From the NCBI GenBank assembly GCA_002633005.1, contig NMRA01000038.1, positions 307,745 to 371,744 on the forward strand: a stretch of DNA of 64,000 bases. Direction: 5' to 3'. Of this stretch, positions 12,503-24,200 are shown one piece after another. The notes under the pieces were generated by a model that saw only the letters and a list, made by a program, of their open reading frames with translations, was not told where the DNA came from and made no database searches. Within the stretch, counting starts at the first letter, position 1. Each line of letters opens with the position of its first letter. This stretch comes from Phoronis australis. Taxonomy: Eukaryota; Phoronida; Phoronidae. The position numbers were made by a program, and so were the translations under genes.

Positions 12503-15500
12503 ATGAGATTACATTTATTCTTTCTGAACCAGTTCATCGTTCTCCAATCTGTGTAAGTTCATATTGAAGTCTTATTGTATCAAAACATAGTGCGTTTCTG
12601 TGTGAGTTTCAATGATAAGAGGAAAGTGTTCACGTAATCTATACATGTTGACTTGTATCTCTCTGTATGGTTCTGTTCACAGGCACTTGAGTTAATCTCT
12701 TCCTCTATCACCACTGACGTCACTCACTATTAATAAAACACAAAGGTTGGACACTAAAATTAGGTTTCCTAAGAATATTCTACTCAAATGTGCATGGAAC
12801 TCTACGAAATCAGCATCGAAAAAATCCTTTGAATACCTTCTTTCACTTGATCACATAAAATTTCCTTCGAGTGGTGATTTGATGAAAAAAATGTCAAAAA
12901 ACACAAAAATCACAAATTCAAGGAAGCTGCTTTTTGGCATTCATGGCAGACGACCTTCGTACATCCGGATTTTTCACGGACGCTCCTGAAGCATTTCCGA
13001 AGCTCTGTTTTCGCGCGCGCACAAAATGTTATTTGAGTGCCCTCCACTTATTTTAGTATCAGTTTGAATGTATTTAAGCTCTGGTTTAGTAAAACAACGT
13101 TGTTTACAGTGGCGGATTTAGAGGGGGGCCATGGCCCCCCTAAAATTCCCCAAGTTCCATTTGGCANCCCAATTCAAAATCCTGGATCCGCCCCTGGTTT
13201 ATAACCGAAGAACCACAGACTACTGGCTACTAAAGTAGGCCTACTGCGAAATCCAACAGCTGCCGATAGGTGATTTCCCGAGACTAATGAAACGTGCCGT
13301 TACACATCGCAAATTTCCACCAAAAACCGAGTGTTCGTTGTCGTTCAACCAGGAGTAGCACATAATGTCAAGATCAAACATAAGATATCTCCGTTCTTGC
13401 AATTAAATTCTAGGGTGAACATGCTATGTCTCATTAAACCGTGAATATTCAAATTTATAGCAAGCGCCACCTAGTGACTTCGCGGAGAACTGTGTGTACA
13501 AGTTAATCAAAAAACCGCCACAACTGATGCGAACATGTAAATATGCTAGTAATTCCAAATACTAAGCAATCGTTATTTGATAATGAAGTAAACAAATAAT
13601 AAGAACTGTACCTTGTTTCATAAGGGTAACGACTATGCTGTGGGGGTTTCCCAGGGATTCCCGTGTCGTCCTAAGAAAAGTGGGCTAGATTTGTGTGCAA
13701 ATACCTAGAATTTGCACTACAAGAGACGCACAATGACATGATACTGAATACTGTCCAAGGTGACAACAAAATGATATTACAGAAAAAATTGTTTCGTTGT
13801 AGTCACCGTGACTAGCGAGGAGTGACGGCCGAGTAGCCAGACTTCATTTGTCAGTGGCTTTCAGGTTCTGTACACACTAAGATCTTATAGGGACTTGACT
13901 ATAGAGATGTTTTAAGGGTATCTTTTTGAATACAGACGAGAAATCTATAGGAAAATTGGAACACCTACTTATTTACATAGTAATTCCATGTGAAAAATCG
14001 TGACACTCTCCACAGCATTGTTCCAGAACATCACAAACGCCAAAGAGAGTGTTTTTATTATTTGTTTATTTCGCTATAAAATAGCGATTGCATAATATTT
14101 GAAATTACTAGGTTTTTTTTTAAACGTTCACTCTTGTTTTTAAGGGTATCAGCTGTGGCATTTTATTTAAAACCGCAATTTATTTACAAATTGTTTCTTT
14201 CCTGATTATACTTGTTCACACAGTTCTCCAGGAAGTCAATAGGTGGCGCTTACTACAAATTTGAATAATCACGGTTTTAATGAGACATAGCATCTTTAGG
14301 TGATAAAATGAGCTATAAGAAGAAGCAAATTACACATAAGTGGAAGGCTAATTTTAGTAACCTCAGTCGGGGAAAAATTTCTTGACTTTGACACAGGAGT
14401 TCAGAGGCGGATCTAGGACATCATAAGGCGGACCAACATTTTGTCTCGGGCAACCTCCCAAAGCCCGATTGCATGCGCGCACCCATCGTGGGGGACTCGA
14501 ATCTCTGGATAGGTGGACCTTTGTCTAAAAAACAAACGGAAGACTAAAAAAACGAAAACGATTACGCACACGCACACGCACATGCACTAGCGCACACAAA
14601 CTAAAGCTGCACATATTCTCAAATCTTGTTTCAGCCACATGTTAATTACCGGACTTAATTAATAAACTCAATATTTCCTCACGCTCTTGCTGTTTTATTT
14701 TTTCGGCAGCCAAGGGGGGGGGCCTGTCTAAATCCGCCTATGGAGTTGGTTGCTCGAACTCGAAATTTTATCTTCGACAGGGGTACAAGGTAACTTAGCA
14801 CAACTGAAATCCGCCATGTTAACTATTTAGCTTCTTTGAATGCAGAGTTTTCTCGTTGTTTTGGAAATTCCGTCGCCAATTCACCACTCACAAATTTAAT
14901 GGGACCAAGGGAGGTTTATGCAATACCAGTCTGAGGAAGGTGCATGCACATTTTATTTGGATTTGGGACAGTTGAAGTTGGGAGCTTAGGCTCGGCAAAG
15001 TTTTAGTGTCCAACCTTTATGTTTCTTATAAGGTTATGAGTCTACCTGTAGTTCTGTTTACGAAAAAAGTGAAAGACATTTTCCCCACATTTCGTTGAAA
15101 TGCAAAATGCGACAGAAAGTATCCGTTTTCAAATCATTCCTGCCTATTTGCTTATTCACATCAAAAGTGATACGAAATGAATAAAATATGCTTTCTATAT
15201 TACCAATTACCTTTTTTATTCTGCAGATCACTGGAAATCGATGGTCCTAGTATCGCCAGCTACCGGCTGGCATCGCAATTTTACAAAGTTAATAAAGACA
15301 AGAATTGCTCGGTCATTCACACAACTTGTTCTCAGGAACTTCCAAGCTCAGGTAATAGGTGACGTTGTAAATTAAAACTACGCTCATTCGATACAATATT
15401 TGTCACTTTCCTTTCGCCGTAATAATGTGTGTAAAAGTAGACCATGAGAAACCTTTTTAGCTCCAACTCGGACATTCGTCTTTTCTAACGGAATTTTAAG

Positions 15501-18500
15501 GAACTGAAACTTCTGTGGCATGCAAGCCCTGTTTATTGTAAATAGAGATCATGAAGGCTACCGTAAATAATTTACGAGTGGCATAGAGAACTATTTCTTA
15601 GTTCGAAGTGTGGAAACTAGACTCTTTAAGACGTATTTTGAATACAGTAAACGGGAGATGCGATGGAGACGATTGCCAACCTATCACTGACTATCCACGT
15701 GACCTCGGAGTTTCACGTGATAGCCTAAATATTTCAATTTATTCCAAAATATGGTAAACCAGCCAAATACATTGCAAAAGCTGATATTACTATATGCAGT
15801 AATGTGCATGATAACGTCACACGGCAATGGGCGAACTTTGTATCGAATGAGTATGATTAAACCCGAGTGATCACATTAGACGTACAGATACTGTACAGTG
15901 AGTTATGACGAAAGACGAACTATGCCTCATAATTTACCGTGAATTTACTTGATCTCTAAGAATTAACCCTGCATTTTAAACAAGAGATGGTGGGAAAGCA
16001 ACCGTTTTTTATGTCAACTTTTAAATAAAATACAGATTCCTAGTTGTCATGGAAAGACATTTTCCGTGTCTTAACACAGTAATTAAAATGACTGTTCCCT
16101 TGACGTGAATTTGCTATCCATGGCACTATAGATCGTAACGTAAGCAGTCAAGCAAAAGGCTTGTTGCAACTGACCAATATGCACCGCTACTTATAATGTA
16201 CAGAATATTGATGCCGCCGTTTTTTGTTGTTGTTGTTTTTGTTTTTCTACGGCAGATGGCGACGGCTAGCTTTGTCTTAATACAAAGCTCTATAGAAATA
16301 TTGTTAGCTGTGTTTCCATGGTCACTCTTACAGTTAGTTGGTTAGCTACGGTTGACCCCGATTTCCAACACGGTACAGCTCAATGTACCATGATGTGCAA
16401 AAGTACAACCATCTAAAAATGCTATCGTAGACACCTACGATGCATCACGCTTCATCGCGGATGTAGTTCGTGTTGCCTCTCGTTTCGCTACGGATCGCTA
16501 CGAGTGGCCCCGATTCCACTGTAGCTCACCGTAGCAACGAATCGTGGTAGTATGACTAAACTCTTTTCCAGTGCCGCAGTTGGTACCACTCTGAAAGGGT
16601 CGTGCAACGTGGCTTCTGATCGATTAATAGAACGAATAAAAATGCAAGCATTTCGGAAATTCCGATTGAAGCTGAGGCTGTGAAGTGATTCACTAGGCTG
16701 CGCCATCTCTTGGAAGATGTCTGTGGCTTACGGTTCTTGCTACAGCAACACATAAAGTTACAATGACATTCAAACTGAGGCATCCCACAGATTCCGCACA
16801 TGGATTTCTGCGGGTTGGTCGGCTTTCTAGCTAAGTTGCAACTCGTCTCCATAGGTGGCTCTGTGACAGAGGGTAGTGACTGAGGCTTAGCATTTTGTTG
16901 TTGCCAGCTGTTACAAGCTGCCATGTTTGAAAACAGTTGGAGGTCAGAAGGATTAATCAACTTTCAACCAATCGGAATGATCGAATGTAGTGACCTACTT
17001 CGTGGTTGTTCGTCGTCCAGTTTGTATAGCGCCGTATTATTACGGAAATAACCACAACTACTACTTAAAAAAACAGTAAACGTCTGGTACTAGCAGTGGC
17101 TAGTTCTCGTGATTAAACTTCAAAGTTTACTAGGTAAGCAACATAGACTATAGTACAAGGACTGCCAACTCTGTATATTTTCAATGGATGAAATCTGTGA
17201 TCTTACGAATAAGCCGTGACGTTACTATTCACTAGCGACACCTAGCAGACATACCACGCTTTACTTTCGTCGTCCGGTATCATCATATGATGTCATCTCC
17301 TTAGAGGTCGACTTGAAATGAGCCGCCATTCTACTCTGCTCTTTGCCTTTCTGGTACATTCTTGCGGTGATAGATTCGTCCAGTCCTTGATGTCGTCCAG
17401 CTACATTCAGCGTTGTCTACCTCTTGCTCTCACCCCTTCTGCTTTTCCTTCCAGTATGTTCTTGCAGATGGTGTCATGCCTTTCAATGTGATCGAAGTAT
17501 TTCAGTTTTCTTGTTTGGATTGTATTTAGGAATGATGGTTTAATTTTGAGCAAGTTACAAACATCTTTGTTGGTCTTTCTTTCTGTCCAGCTGATTCTTG
17601 CCATCTGTCTGAATGTCCACATTTCAAAGGCCTCTATTTTTTCTCCAGGTTTTTATTTATTGTCCATGTCTCAGATCCGTAAAGCAGTACAGAATGTATG
17701 TAGCATCTCACAAGTCTTGTTCTAAGAGTGAAGGAGATGTTCTTTGATGTTAGCACTCGTCCGGTATACTGGACAGTAGATGCAAGAACTTACCGTCACA
17801 ATACATTAACTGGAAGCTGAGTTTGCTATGTTTAGAGGATGGTGCCTCCTCTAGGATATTTCGCAGAAAAAATGTCGGAGTTGGGAATCTGTTTTCTATA
17901 ATCTATGGTGAGCAATTTTTGATCTGCTTAGATGTACGGTACTGTCAAGCGTCAAAAAAATTGTTCCCATCGCTCGAGACTGAGAGGGGCCAAATCGTAA
18001 ACCTAATTGTCTCGTCCAGGCCTTGTATGCTTTTTCTAACTCTGTTCCAGGACTAAATATCGATCCCATGTTGTGTCTGCGGATGTACGTACACTGCCTG
18101 AGCACGCGCCATCCAGAACAAGTTGATCTCCTGCTGCCCGTGGTTGGCTCCCTGCAGTGCGAGTTCTGCGCAGAACTGGAAGTCGACTCCTTGTTGGTGG
18201 AGGAGCGTGCAATCAACGAAACTATGTTTGAATCTGACAGAAAGTGTTTCCTAACTAGTAAGATCCATATGAACCAGGCTCCACAATACAATAGGCATAT
18301 GTTACATAATATTTGGAAATGTTCATCTGTTCAGTCATTTCACTTTTCGATAAGAGTCCGAATTTGGTCAAGTGAAATTGTTAAACTGCAGTATTTCTAT
18401 TTGAAGGTACACCTACCTCACAGCTGGTTTGTCCTGTGGACTCTTTCTTGAGCAGTCCCGGCCTAATTGACGGTAAGAAATGGCATGCGTTGTGTTGGTT

Positions 18501-20612
18501 CACCATCTGTATTTGGAAACGATAATAAACTCACGTTCTGTCGCAGACACTATTTTGTATTTAGGCCACTTAAGGAGTGAAAGCAGGAGCTCACCTTGTG
18601 ATCCACGTCGCTTTTAAGGGTGACTTAGCTATACAAATCGCAGCCCAGGTAACCACGTACTGAGATCCTTATAGCAATCGCCAACGGGTTGATTTCATTC
18701 TTTCTCCACCACTCAGTCTATTCAGATGTTGACAAGGGTTACCATTCCTCATTGAATATTGAGTCAGTATTTCTTACACAAAACGCACGATGTACACGGT
18801 CCTCCTGAAAAAAATCGGGGCTTGTCCGGGAGTCGAACCCGGGACCTCTCGCACCCGAAGCGAGAATCATGCCACTAGACCAACAAGCCAACGTATACGT
18901 AATGTTGACAGTTTAGATTTAAATAAACTTTCGTACTGACATTCAAACAACCATGGGAAAGTAGTATTATTTCACTGCATTGTTTGCATTTTAAGGAACG
19001 ACTTCTTTGTTATGTGTGTCAGAATTGTTAGAATCTTATAATATCACAGTTACAGCTGCGAAATCAAAAGCGTTGGCTGTAAGTGCTTAACTACGTGAGT
19101 GCATTGTTTTAAACTATTTCGTTTATGTTACAGAATTTTCCTGGGCAAGTTGCATACCTGGCATCACCACGGTACTTACGGGCATGTTCTTCGGTTTGGC
19201 AGTCATCGTCGTGTACTTCTGTTTCTTATGCTGCAGTAGTGTAGGCAGTGCATCCGGTGAGTTGAATTGTGGGACGATGCAAGAAGTGTGCTAATTTTCA
19301 AGGTCAAAAGACTTCTCGAGCAGGCAAGACCAAAACGTTGCTGACAAGTACACTTTAACCACTATGAATTGTTCTTTTGAAATATCAACACTCTATAAAC
19401 TGATGAGGACAAATTTCTTCATCGTCATTGTCATCAGTATCGTCACCGTCACCGTTTTAGCCATTTACTCCCTTTAGTAGACAGTACATAACATACACGT
19501 ACTCGTCCGAAAATCGAAGACATTATATGCACGCAAACGAATGGTTTGGGATAAAAATGGATACAAATATCACCATCGTCCGCATCAACAATGTCGTCAT
19601 CATCTCGTCATCTGCATTATTGTCATCACCATCAGCATTGCCTTCATTATCATCATTATCATTATATATTGTCACCATCATTATCATCGTTATCATTATA
19701 TATTGTCACCATCATTATCATCGTTATCATTATATATTGTCACCATCATTTTCATCGTTATCATTATATATTGTCACCATCATTATCATCGTTATCATTA
19801 TATATTGTCACCATCATTATCATCGTTATCATTATATATTGTCACCATCATCTGCGTCGTCGTCGTCATCAGCAATATCATCAGATTCATCGTCATTATT
19901 GTCATTATCATCATCACATTAGACAAAGTCCTTTTTATAGTATTTTGCTGTCTCTCTTGTTTAATATTTTCTTAATCTTTATTGAAGAAAAAACAATATA
20001 GAAGGACACATACTCAGGTACGCACGCACACACACTTACACCTAATCCTGCTTGCAAGTTAAAAAAAAGTTTCTAAGTTAAACCATCTCTTTTCTAAACC
20101 GCCTAATTTCGATCTCTTTGCTGTAGCTCCTATCACTTGTACAACAGACCCAATGACGTCACAGTACAGATCGATTTCCCCTTGCAGGCATGAACGAATT
20201 GTAAGTACTGGTAAATGTGATACATAAATAATCGTGACCGCACGTTTCACCAGCTTGGAAACTGGCTGCTGATAAGCATTGACATGGTTTACTACAATAT
20301 TTGCTGCTGAGGAATTTGAAAAAATCCAACATTTACCGAAGTCGTTGTCAGTAATCGGTGTTAAACAATTACCATGCATCTACAGAAATAGTGATTTAAG
20401 CAAGAGCCCAGCCACGAAATGCACGGACACTCCACCAGCCAATAATTTTTAAAGACTTGAACATGAGGTGTGCACCCATACGGTGACTGGCAATGTCGTT
20501 AAGTAAGCATACAATAAAGTAGCCTGTGTTCAAAACAAGGTATTTTTAGTCTCTGCAACACTGGACGTACGTCTGCTTTTCAGAGGAGGTTTGTAAATGG
20601 GAAGAAGTGTGA
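12503..20612 (+). CDS. Putative small type I membrane protein, six exons
   Basis: Exons 12503-12552, 15227-15351, 18051-18257, 18392-18472, 19134-19256 and 20584-20612 all have GT-AG borders. Their phases match (2, 1, 1, 1, 1) and they sum to 615 bases, giving 204 residues plus stop. Exon 1 encodes a hydrophobic start (MRLHLFFLNQFIVLQSV) that could be a signal peptide. The ectodomain, about 18-155, has roughly ten Cys and two N-glycosylation sequons (NCS, NET). Exon 5 holds a clear membrane segment at about 165-186 (TTVLTGMFFGLAVIVVYFCF) followed by LCC. The last exon gives a nine-residue tail and is the weakest call: no AATAAA follows it. The run of phase-1 introns is typical of extracellular domains. 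I do not recognise the family. The gene could instead continue into other cytoplasmic exons. Confidence 0.55.
13107..13196 (+). mobile_element. CAG...CTG MITE with 5-bp TSD, copy 1
   Basis: It begins CAGTGGCGGATTTAGAGGGG and ends AATCCTGGATCCGCCCCTG, and is flanked by the direct repeat GTTTA on both sides. It contains the palindrome GGGGGCCATGGCCCCC. One N at 13167 lies exactly where the related copy at 54.8 kb has an extra ~68 bp of G/C homopolymer-rich sequence, so the true length here is probably greater. The CAG-start termini resemble hAT-type ends; that assignment is inference. Confidence 0.8.
14402..14742 (+). mobile_element. CAG...CTG-like MITE with 5-bp TSD, copy 2 (341 bp)
   Basis: It begins CAGAGGCGGATCTAGGACAT and ends TCTAAATCCGCCTATG, between two copies of GAGTT. 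The termini match copies at 13.1 and 54.8 kb while the interior is different, including an ACGCACACGC-type CA-rich run at about 14564-14600. It looks like a longer deletion derivative of a related element. Confidence 0.7.
16556..16960 (-). CDS. Candidate small Cys-rich protein, unrecognised
   Basis: This 134-codon frame is antisense to intron 2 of the membrane-protein gene. After a possible second start (MAACNSWQQQNAKPQ at about residue 13) it encodes a Cys-cluster, CGICGMPQFECHCNFMCCC, at about residues 55-73, then a basic stretch and a hydrophobic run (MLAFLFVLLI). The two CxxC-type pairs could bind zinc, but the family is not recognised. A CCAAT string (ATTGG on this strand) lies just upstream near 16970. 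No splice sites or poly(A) signal were confirmed, so it may be a chance frame or a single exon. Confidence 0.3.
   Translation of the reverse strand: MINPSDLQLFSNMAACNSWQQQNAKPQSLPSVTEPPMETSCNLARKPTNPQKSMCGICGMPQFECHCNFMCCCSKNRKPQTSSKRWRSLVNHFTASASIGISEMLAFLFVLLIDQKPRCTTLSEWYQLRHWKRV
17293..17757 (-). pseudogene. LINE ORF2 C-terminal fragment, antisense in intron 2
   Basis: On the minus strand the frames read TLRTRLVRCYIHSVLLYGSE, then RQMARISWTERKTNKDV, LNTIQTRKLKYFDHIERHD and LEGKAEGVRARGRQR, and end with LSPQECTRKAKSRVEWR. This order is the familiar tail of RTE/CR1-like LINE reverse transcriptases (YGSETW, RISWT, RKLKxxGHI, GKxEGxRxRGRQR). A stop after GRQR and a frameshift near 17640 disable it. 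Confidence 0.85.
18818..18889 (-). tRNA. tRNA-Pro (CGG)
   Basis: The 72-nt cloverleaf has acceptor stem GGCTTGT/ACAAGCC and anticodon stem CTCGC/GCGAG. The seven-base loop TTCGGGT puts anticodon CGG at 18855-18857. The T-arm is CCCGG GTTCGACT CCGGG-like, with a standard B box, and the A box reads TGGTCTAGTGG. It lies antisense in the intron between exons 4 and 5 of the membrane-protein gene. No intron is visible in the tRNA. It looks intact and is probably functional. Confidence 0.95.
19418..19920. repeat. TCA/TTA-rich satellite with a 34-bp minisatellite
   Basis: A pyrimidine-skewed ATC/TCA trinucleotide region surrounds about five tandem copies of a 34-bp unit containing TATATTGTCACCATCATTAT. 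GTCACC recurs at 19671, 19705, 19739, 19773, 19807 and 19841, exactly 34 bp apart. The three overlapping 131-144-codon frames of S, H and I residues here come from the repeat. It lies in the last intron of the membrane-protein gene model. Confidence 0.95.
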
Positions 20613-20825
20613 ATGAAACGTCAGACAAAAATATGCCTTACCCACCTAAGTGCATGTCCAAACGTTGCTGAAAATAGGGCATGTCTTTCACCCGCTTCTG
20701 TGAAACTAAAGAGATATGTTTGTTCTCTAGCATGTATTGTCTGTTGTGGGGAAGCCACCTATTGACAAACTGTTAGTTACAGATCCGTGAGCTTTTATTT
20801 GGATTTGCCTATTTTCTGAAATTTA

Positions 20826-20868
20826 TTCATTGCATAAGACTTACATTATTCATTGCATAAGACTTACA
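20826..20868. repeat. Short direct duplication
   Basis: The string TTATTCATTGCATAAGACTT occurs twice in immediate succession, followed by AC in both copies. It is a local tandem duplication with no other feature. Confidence 0.7.
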
Positions 20869-21204
20869 ACAATTAGGTTTCTCTGATTCAATTATTTGAC
20901 AAAACTCGAAGGTAAGTTCCAGATTGTAACTATATCGACACATTGAAGCACCGTGGAGCTCTCAAAGTACTTAACCACTCAACTCTTTCGTAGGCCTGTA
21001 GCCCCCATATTTCACTCGAGACTCTATTCGAAAATTTACTCAAAGTATAACACGCGAACGATTGACCCTCCAGTCCATTCGTAAGTAAAACATGGCGGTA
21101 ACGACCCAGGACCGAATACAGAGATTATACCTTGAGTTTTTGTTAAACAAAATTAGCGTGAAACAATTTCTGTGGCTAATTGTGTCCTGAATATCTGGTT
21201 GCAG

Positions 21205-24200
21205 GGTAATCACGTGATTGTACAACGACGAATGGTACGCGACGCCATTCGTCAACTTGTCACACTAGACAAACGAATGACTCTTCTTTGCCCGAGAACT
21301 GAGGAAGCTGAGAGTGTGGACTTTGACGATGCCGACGTTGTGCTCATCTCATACAAGAAACAAAACGAGCCAGACATTACAGACGACAACAAAGAAATCG
21401 ACTCAGCGTCCGATGACAGTGATGTTAGTGTGATGAGCTGTTCTCAAAGTCACGAGTATTGTATCAAAAGTGAGGCGAGCGATCCAAGTCCAGGCTCGCC
21501 CTCCAGCAAAAGTAGCCAAGAATATCTAGAGGAGTCGGAATGTAAGACTTCATTCTATGAACCACAAGAGCCCGCTGACCTAAGTTTGAGCTTGCTGAAG
21601 AAACACGAACTCAATTGCGTTTCGGGACAACCAGACTCAACAGAACAATCAGACAATGATACTATTCTAACTGAAAATGAAGCGTCATTTCAAGAGAGAA
21701 GCGAAAAATCAAGCGATGTACTCCTGTCATTACTTAGCTCATACAAAAGAGAGCAGTGTGAATTCCCACACGAGGACAGTGGCGTGATTTCCGAGACGGG
21801 CACCACCAAAGAAATTAAAAATTGGTCGGACAACGATGGAATGCCCTTTCACCCGGAAGGTGTTTGTGGACAGCTCAAACAACAGGCTTCTGCCAATGTG
21901 TCACGTGATGAAAGTGGTACCAGTGAAAATTTTGGGGAGGTTTTGAGCGATCACAACGAACACAAAGTCCTCCATGCAACGGAAGATTCCACGATTCGGT
22001 TCTCGGATATAACTGATGAAGATGCTGAAAGCAAATTTTCGATTGCTAGAAGTGATCACACAAAGTTTTCGACTTCATACCTGTCACAAAATCATAATAT
22101 CAAGTACAGTGAGAATAACGGGCGATCGAGAAACTCACAACAGAATGCTTCGTCGTGTGGGAGTCCTGAATTATTGGTGTTTAACGACGCCCGCAGGGGA
22201 GCTAATACAGAGCATAGCTATGCTTCTCCCAACACCGAATTGGCTTATGAAATCATGACCAACACTGCCTCTGCATTACATCGGGAAGAAATCGGCAATG
22301 TAGATGACGCTGATAGCTTCAAGCCATTAAAGCGTGTATTTGCTCAGGAGTGCCTCGTAGAAACGATGCCGGGAACACCAAGGTCAAAGGTGCACGATGC
22401 TTCGTGCCTGTCCCAAAACAATTCTTGTTCAAATGACATCTTCTATAACTTTGACATGCCGAACGGCTGTTCCGAGGCAGACAATGTTAGTTGGCCAGGT
22501 ACCCGTTCTGGAAGTAGCAGTGCAAAAGATCGTTTGGTGGTCAAACTTGATGAGCTCGTAACCAGATCAAAGACGAGTGCAATGCGAGCTAACAACGAGT
22601 GCTTTTCACGAGGGTCTGCTTTGTCTGGCGATACGCAGTTTACGTGCCCCTTCCAAGACGTTTACTCTGATAGCACAGAATCTCACCCTCAAGTTAATAA
22701 GAACAATTCTTGTTGTACAATGTCGTGCAATAGTCAATGTGAACAAAACGCCGCGTGCGAGGATTTACTGGCGTCTCAACCACATGATAACATGGGCCAA
22801 GGATCAGGTGATTACTTCTCTCACAAGTACGAAATGACTGGAAAAAACAAAATTGATGCACATAATGGTCATGAGCAAGACGATGAACTTCTAGCACATA
22901 ATTATACGGACTTTTTCGAGTATGTGTCCGGAGAGGGAGCAATGGGCGGAGATCGGTGTTTGAGGTCAACTCCTTTGACGAATACGTTGGACGAGTTTCT
23001 CGTCGAGCTCAATGAAACCCTGTCATCAACTCCATATGACGAAAAATGTTCCCAAGAGATGTGCCAGTGTAGCAGTTCTTATACTTACAAATTGGGCACC
23101 AGTACACGTGACTTGTCATTGTCTGACGACGATTCAGTTAATGATTCGGTATTGTCAATGATAGGCAAAACGTCAGATTTGTGTCCAAGCCTGGACAAAT
23201 CGCCTTGTATTCCTCCATATTTCAGTACTGCCGGGTATCAACTTTGGGATGGTGTCGAAAGCAAAGACAAACCCAAAAAGTGTGAGGAATTCCATCACAA
23301 ACACGCGGCAGTTTGCTTGGAGAAGTCAGATAATCCAGAAAGAGATAAATCAAGTAACGATGGTAAGTATACAGATACGAAAGGTCCTGAAGCGCGCAAG
23401 GTGAAAGATGTTCAGAATGTGGAGATCACTGACAATTGCGATAACCTGCATTTGTCGTGCAAGATATGTGAAGACTTTCGAAACTCTTTCACGAGCAGCC
23501 TTAACGAAGACATTGAAGTTTTCGAAGCTCTTGTAACCACGTCGGTAAATGCGTCACCGCATATTCGCAAAGAGGCAGTGCAAACTACAACAGAAGATAG
23601 CGTTGCCGAGGGTGACAAGTTACGTAAGAATTTTTGTGACTTTGAAAATATATCCAAAGAAAACGACGTGCTTGCTTATGGATTTAACACGTGTGACAAC
23701 GACAAAAAGAACAGAACCGGTGAACCTGAATTTGCCATTGAAAACAATGTTTCTTTGAATTCGACGGATAACGAAACTCCTGGAATTTCTCACCAGCTAC
23801 ATAATAACGTGGGAAACGCCTTATCACCCCAGGTGATAACAGAAGAGTATCTCATGGCGGTTGTATCTCGTTTTGGAGCGCTTCAAGGTTGCAAAGAAAA
23901 CATGCCGTTAGCTGCAAATGGTGAGGATCTATGGAACGAACCACCAAGCGATTTAGACAAAGAAGGTTCAGCAACAGAACTCACCAAAGGGTCTCCAGAT
24001 TTGATCAGACAGAGTCCACTAGTCGTTCAGGATTACAGCGCTGCCGATGGACGACCAATTACAAAAAGTTTTTCTCGCATCGAAAACATTTTCAAAACTG
24101 GTAGTACATTGGGCTTTGGTATCATCAGTGAAAATTCGATAGAAAGAGACGATGACGATGGAGTTTATACAAAGTGCCGGAACAATGATTCTACTAAGGA

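Larger units (their letters stand above)
12738..15026. mobile_element. Large degenerate fold-back element in intron 1
   Basis: Outer inverted repeats AAAGGTTGGACACTAAAA (about 12740-12760) and TTTTAGTGTCCAACCTTT (about 15001-15018) bound the element. Inside, 13407-13610 is inverted at about 14040-14310. Shared landmarks are ATGCTATGTCTCATTAAA, TTCAAATTT, GCGCCACCTA and AACTGTGTG, then CTAGTAATT and AACAAATAATAA further in. The arms are diverged and the centre is unique. No transposase frame was seen. Two unrelated short MITEs sit inside, one in each arm. Confidence 0.65.

Noticed and set aside
18424-18472. Alternative acceptor at 18423 for exon 4 of the membrane-protein gene
   Set aside because: It would enter in the wrong phase and hit a stop; the acceptor at 18391 keeps the frame and the phase-1 pattern.
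19527-20001. Three overlapping 131-144-codon frames
   Set aside because: They are translations of the TCA-rich 34-bp minisatellite in three phases and have no independent coding signal.
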